Shown one piece after another: positions 61,982 through 64,000 of a DNA stretch of 64,000 nt (the stretch's first letter is position 1; each line of letters starts with the position of its first letter). The stretch spans positions 3,286,001 to 3,350,000 of the forward strand of contig NC_085109.1 in assembly GCF_030269925.1 (NCBI RefSeq), read 5' to 3'. Below the pieces are notes generated by a model. The model saw only the letters and a list, made by a program, of their open reading frames with translations, was not told where the DNA came from and ran no database searches. Position numbers and translations under genes: made by a program. The DNA is from Bombyx mori. Its lineage: Eukaryota; Arthropoda; Insecta; Lepidoptera; Bombycidae.

Positions 61982-62287
61982 ATTTTCTCAAGAAGAAGAG
62001 CTCTAGTGGTCAAAAATGGAACTACCATGTGGTGCCATTTGATTTTTAGCTGCGTTCAGATTTTTTACCTTTTCCGATTAATCATTAAGAATTTAATTTG
62101 ATATTAACAAATATCTTAAAATCCGAAGGAAAGTCGATAAATATATTTTCGTCAAGGCCTAAAAAATAAGGTGTCTGCTCTACTTATCACCATATTAAGC
62201 GATGCGTACATGCTGTGGTGTTCAAAATTCCACAGGTAGTTACCCAAAAGTGGGCACTCGTTATGCAGAATTAAGACTTCGAAGACA

Positions 62288-62602
62288 AGTCGTCGTGATC
62301 TAAAGGATAAGACGTCCGGTGCATTCGCATCCAGCAATGCAACGGAGTTCGAATCCTGCAGGCAAGTACCAATTCTTGTAATGAAATATGTACTTCACAA
62401 ATGTTCATGATCGACTTCCACGGTGAAGGAATAACATCGTTTAATGAATATCAATCCAGTAAAAATTGAAATTTGCATAATTACTGGTAGTAGGACGTCT
62501 TGTGAGAGCGCACGGGTAGGTACCAGCCTGGAGCGTACTCTGCCTATTTCTTCAGTTTGAATGGTGGGACAGCCGTTGTAACTATACTGAGACCTTAGAA
62601 CC
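62288..62602 (+). repeat. Bm1 SINE with tRNA-like head, 3'-truncated
   Basis: The head is well kept (GATCTAAAGGATAAGACGTC and GAGTTCGAATCCTGCAGGC). The body has a deletion in the GAAGCAGTAATGCG segment and stops at ACCTTAGAACC, where a TATATG run starts. Confidence 0.8.
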
Positions 62603-62659
62603 ATATATGTATATATATACACATAGGGATGGGTATAAAGAAGTTTTACTTCTTTCGTG

Positions 62660-62835
62660 TGATAAAGCACGCTCGGTTTTTCGATAACCGTACTCGTCGA
62701 ACTCGACAAAGAATTCGACTTGCAACCTAACCTAGGCATTAGCTCGCTGAGTTTCTCGCCGGATCTTCTCAGCGGGTCGCGATTCCGATCCGGTAGTAGA
62801 TTTATTCGTGAAGCAGCTGTTCTTGAGTTTGTGGC
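62660..62835 (+). mobile_element. LINE 3' end fragment, jockey/R1-like family
   Basis: CGCTGAGTTTCTCGCCGGAT and CGATCCGGTAGTAGAT are from the family's 3' region; it stops near GAAGCAGCTGTTCTTG. Confidence 0.6.
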
Positions 62836-63104
62836 GTTCAATAACGCACCTTTTTATGATGCGTACGCCAGAATGCACGAGAGGTAAAAGAATTTAGTCT
62901 GTGACACGGGACCTTTTTACCGCCGAAAATTTAAAACGTAAAAATAATTTATAATGTGTTTAATAACTAATGTAATATAATTACTTAGAATTGTTTATGT
63001 CGCTACAACAATAAAATTTATATTGTTTCAACTGTGGTGTTAATTATATAAAACACGACTTTACGGCGAAATAAAGAAGGGACTCTATATGAGCTCCCTC
63101 AAGT

Positions 63105-63215
63105 TGTTAGGTCTCCTTTGGAGGCGCTCGAGTAAATCCCACCCTTTCTGGCTGAGCCCTTGTTCGCCCACCTGCCCTGGTAAAACTGGAAAGGCCTCCG
63201 GGCCACCGGTAATTT
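63105..63215 (+). repeat. possible LINE 3' tail
   Basis: CTCGAGTAAATCCCACCCTTTCTGG and GGAAAGGCCTCCGGGCCACC look like the untranslated end of a Bombyx LINE, but no coding part is left to assign the family. Confidence 0.3.
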
Positions 63216-63638
63216 CTCAAATATAAAAAATTGTTTTTTTTTTAAATCGTGCTTCACACTCGGCAGTAGTAGACAGATTTTTCGTTTCGATTTGTGGCTT
63301 CAATTTGTCTCGGACGCCGGCCATTTGCCCCAGCGAGTAGTAAATCAATTTCGAGATTTCCATTTAAAAATCACAAATTACCTTATAGTAATGGTCTCTT
63401 ATTCAACTACGGGATTAATAATTTAGAAAATTGATTTCATAAATCATCGCGATGTTTTACAATCGATGTAGTCGACTAGGTCAACCCTGAAAAGTTGTCG
63501 CCTCTTTGACTCGACTGATTTGGGCATCTCTAGTTCGCGGTCGATGGTCGGCCATCACCGTAGGTTTCGTGTTCTTTTAACACGTGCTACCGGACCTGAC
63601 GCTTCAGGGAGTCGTCGCTCTTCAAACCATTTTCAAAA

Positions 63639-63747
63639 ATGTCTGAAACATTAAAACTCCGAGGAACTCTTAGAGGCCACAATGGCTGGGTTACTCAAAT
63701 TGCAACTAATCCGAAATACCCGGACATGATCTTATCTTCCTCTCGAG
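63639..63747 (+). CDS. RACK1: RACK1, first coding exon (gene continues beyond the window)
   Basis: Encodes [20 protein letters not shown] followed by [17 protein letters not shown], the start of the seven-bladed WD-repeat protein RACK1. This protein sits on the 40S ribosomal subunit and scaffolds kinase signalling. [13 protein letters not shown] is diagnostic of blade 1. The exon ends in phase 1 at CGAG before GTAAGT, and the next codon of the family is Asp, which fits. The first ATG after the CpG-richer leader is chosen. Sequence from 63748 to 64000 is intron; the remaining blades lie outside the window. Confidence 0.92.
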
Positions 63748-64000
63748 GTAAGTTTGCTAATAAATCCAGATACATCTTTACAATCATTATCTCAATAACC
63801 GTGCAAATATGCAATAACCTGGGTTAAATACGTATCAGTTTTCTTGTATACTACCATTTACCAACAAAATAACATGATGAGTAAAACTTTGCCACGCGAT
63901 TGTTGTGAGCGGCAAGCGGATATGGGGCTGAATATTTTGTTACTGTAGGATCCAATATACATATAGAAAATGAGACATTCGAATAAAATTTGAAATTTAT
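63748..64000 (+). other. start of RACK1 intron 1
   Basis: Begins GTAAGTTTGC; AT-rich and without a feature up to the window edge. Confidence 0.7.

Larger units (their letters stand above)
61824..63638. other. divergent intergenic region between PP2A-C and RACK1
   Basis: The two genes start 1.8 kb apart on opposite strands. The CRE octamer lies near the PP2A-C end; a tRNA-headed Bm1 and a LINE end occupy the middle. The segment 63235-63638 before RACK1 is richer in CpG and should hold its promoter and leader. A pyrimidine word, TTCTTTT, at 63573-63579 could be a TOP-type start. Confidence 0.5.

Overview
The window is nuclear DNA from a lepidopteran, almost certainly a silkworm (Bombyx mori or a close relative). 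The main evidence is about 27 full or partial copies of one tRNA-headed SINE that I recognise as Bm1, on both strands, plus LINE 3' ends and small DNA transposons typical of Bombyx. The host genes are AT-rich, spliced and insect-like. There are no bacterial operons, CRISPR arrays or functional RNA genes.

Four host genes can be rebuilt exon by exon. (1) A mitochondrial carrier of the SLC25A16 (Graves disease carrier) type lies on + at 5720-15866: six coding exons, 318 residues, all phases consistent. (2) The insect GLUT1 glucose transporter lies on - at 23983-35873: twelve exons, 618 residues from the chosen ATG. Its two most upstream exons encode a coiled coil that joins in phase 0 to the first membrane exon, and one intron has a GC donor. 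(3) The catalytic subunit of protein phosphatase 2A lies on - at 43256-61823: six exons, exactly 309 residues, but ending in Met where the family has an almost invariant Leu. (4) The first coding exon of RACK1 lies on + at 63639-63747 and the rest runs off the window.

Layout: 1-5.7 kb is transposon-rich flank (a hAT-like element with an 8-bp target duplication, a 354-bp tandem pair, a foldback element, Bm1). 5.7-15.9 kb is SLC25A16. 15.9-24.0 kb is the tail-to-tail gap to GLUT1, with two palindromic MITEs and four Bm1. 24.0-35.9 kb is GLUT1, with a decayed maT-type (DD37D) mariner in one intron. 36-42.8 kb is the space upstream of GLUT1, holding a PIF/Harbinger relic inserted in a Bm1. 42.8-61.8 kb is PP2A-C, whose two large introns hold an inverted pair of full-length Bm1 around a hAT-like element, twin 278-bp MITEs and LINE ends. 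61.8-63.6 kb is the divergent PP2A/RACK1 intergenic region with a perfect CRE-type octamer.

The genes do not form one pathway. PP2A-C and RACK1 are both broadly expressed signalling genes arranged head to head; GLUT1 and SLC25A16 are membrane carriers that converge. I see no multi-gene novel system. The points most worth a second look are the GLUT1 coiled-coil extension, the altered C-terminal residue of PP2A-C, and several cleanly dated nested insertions.
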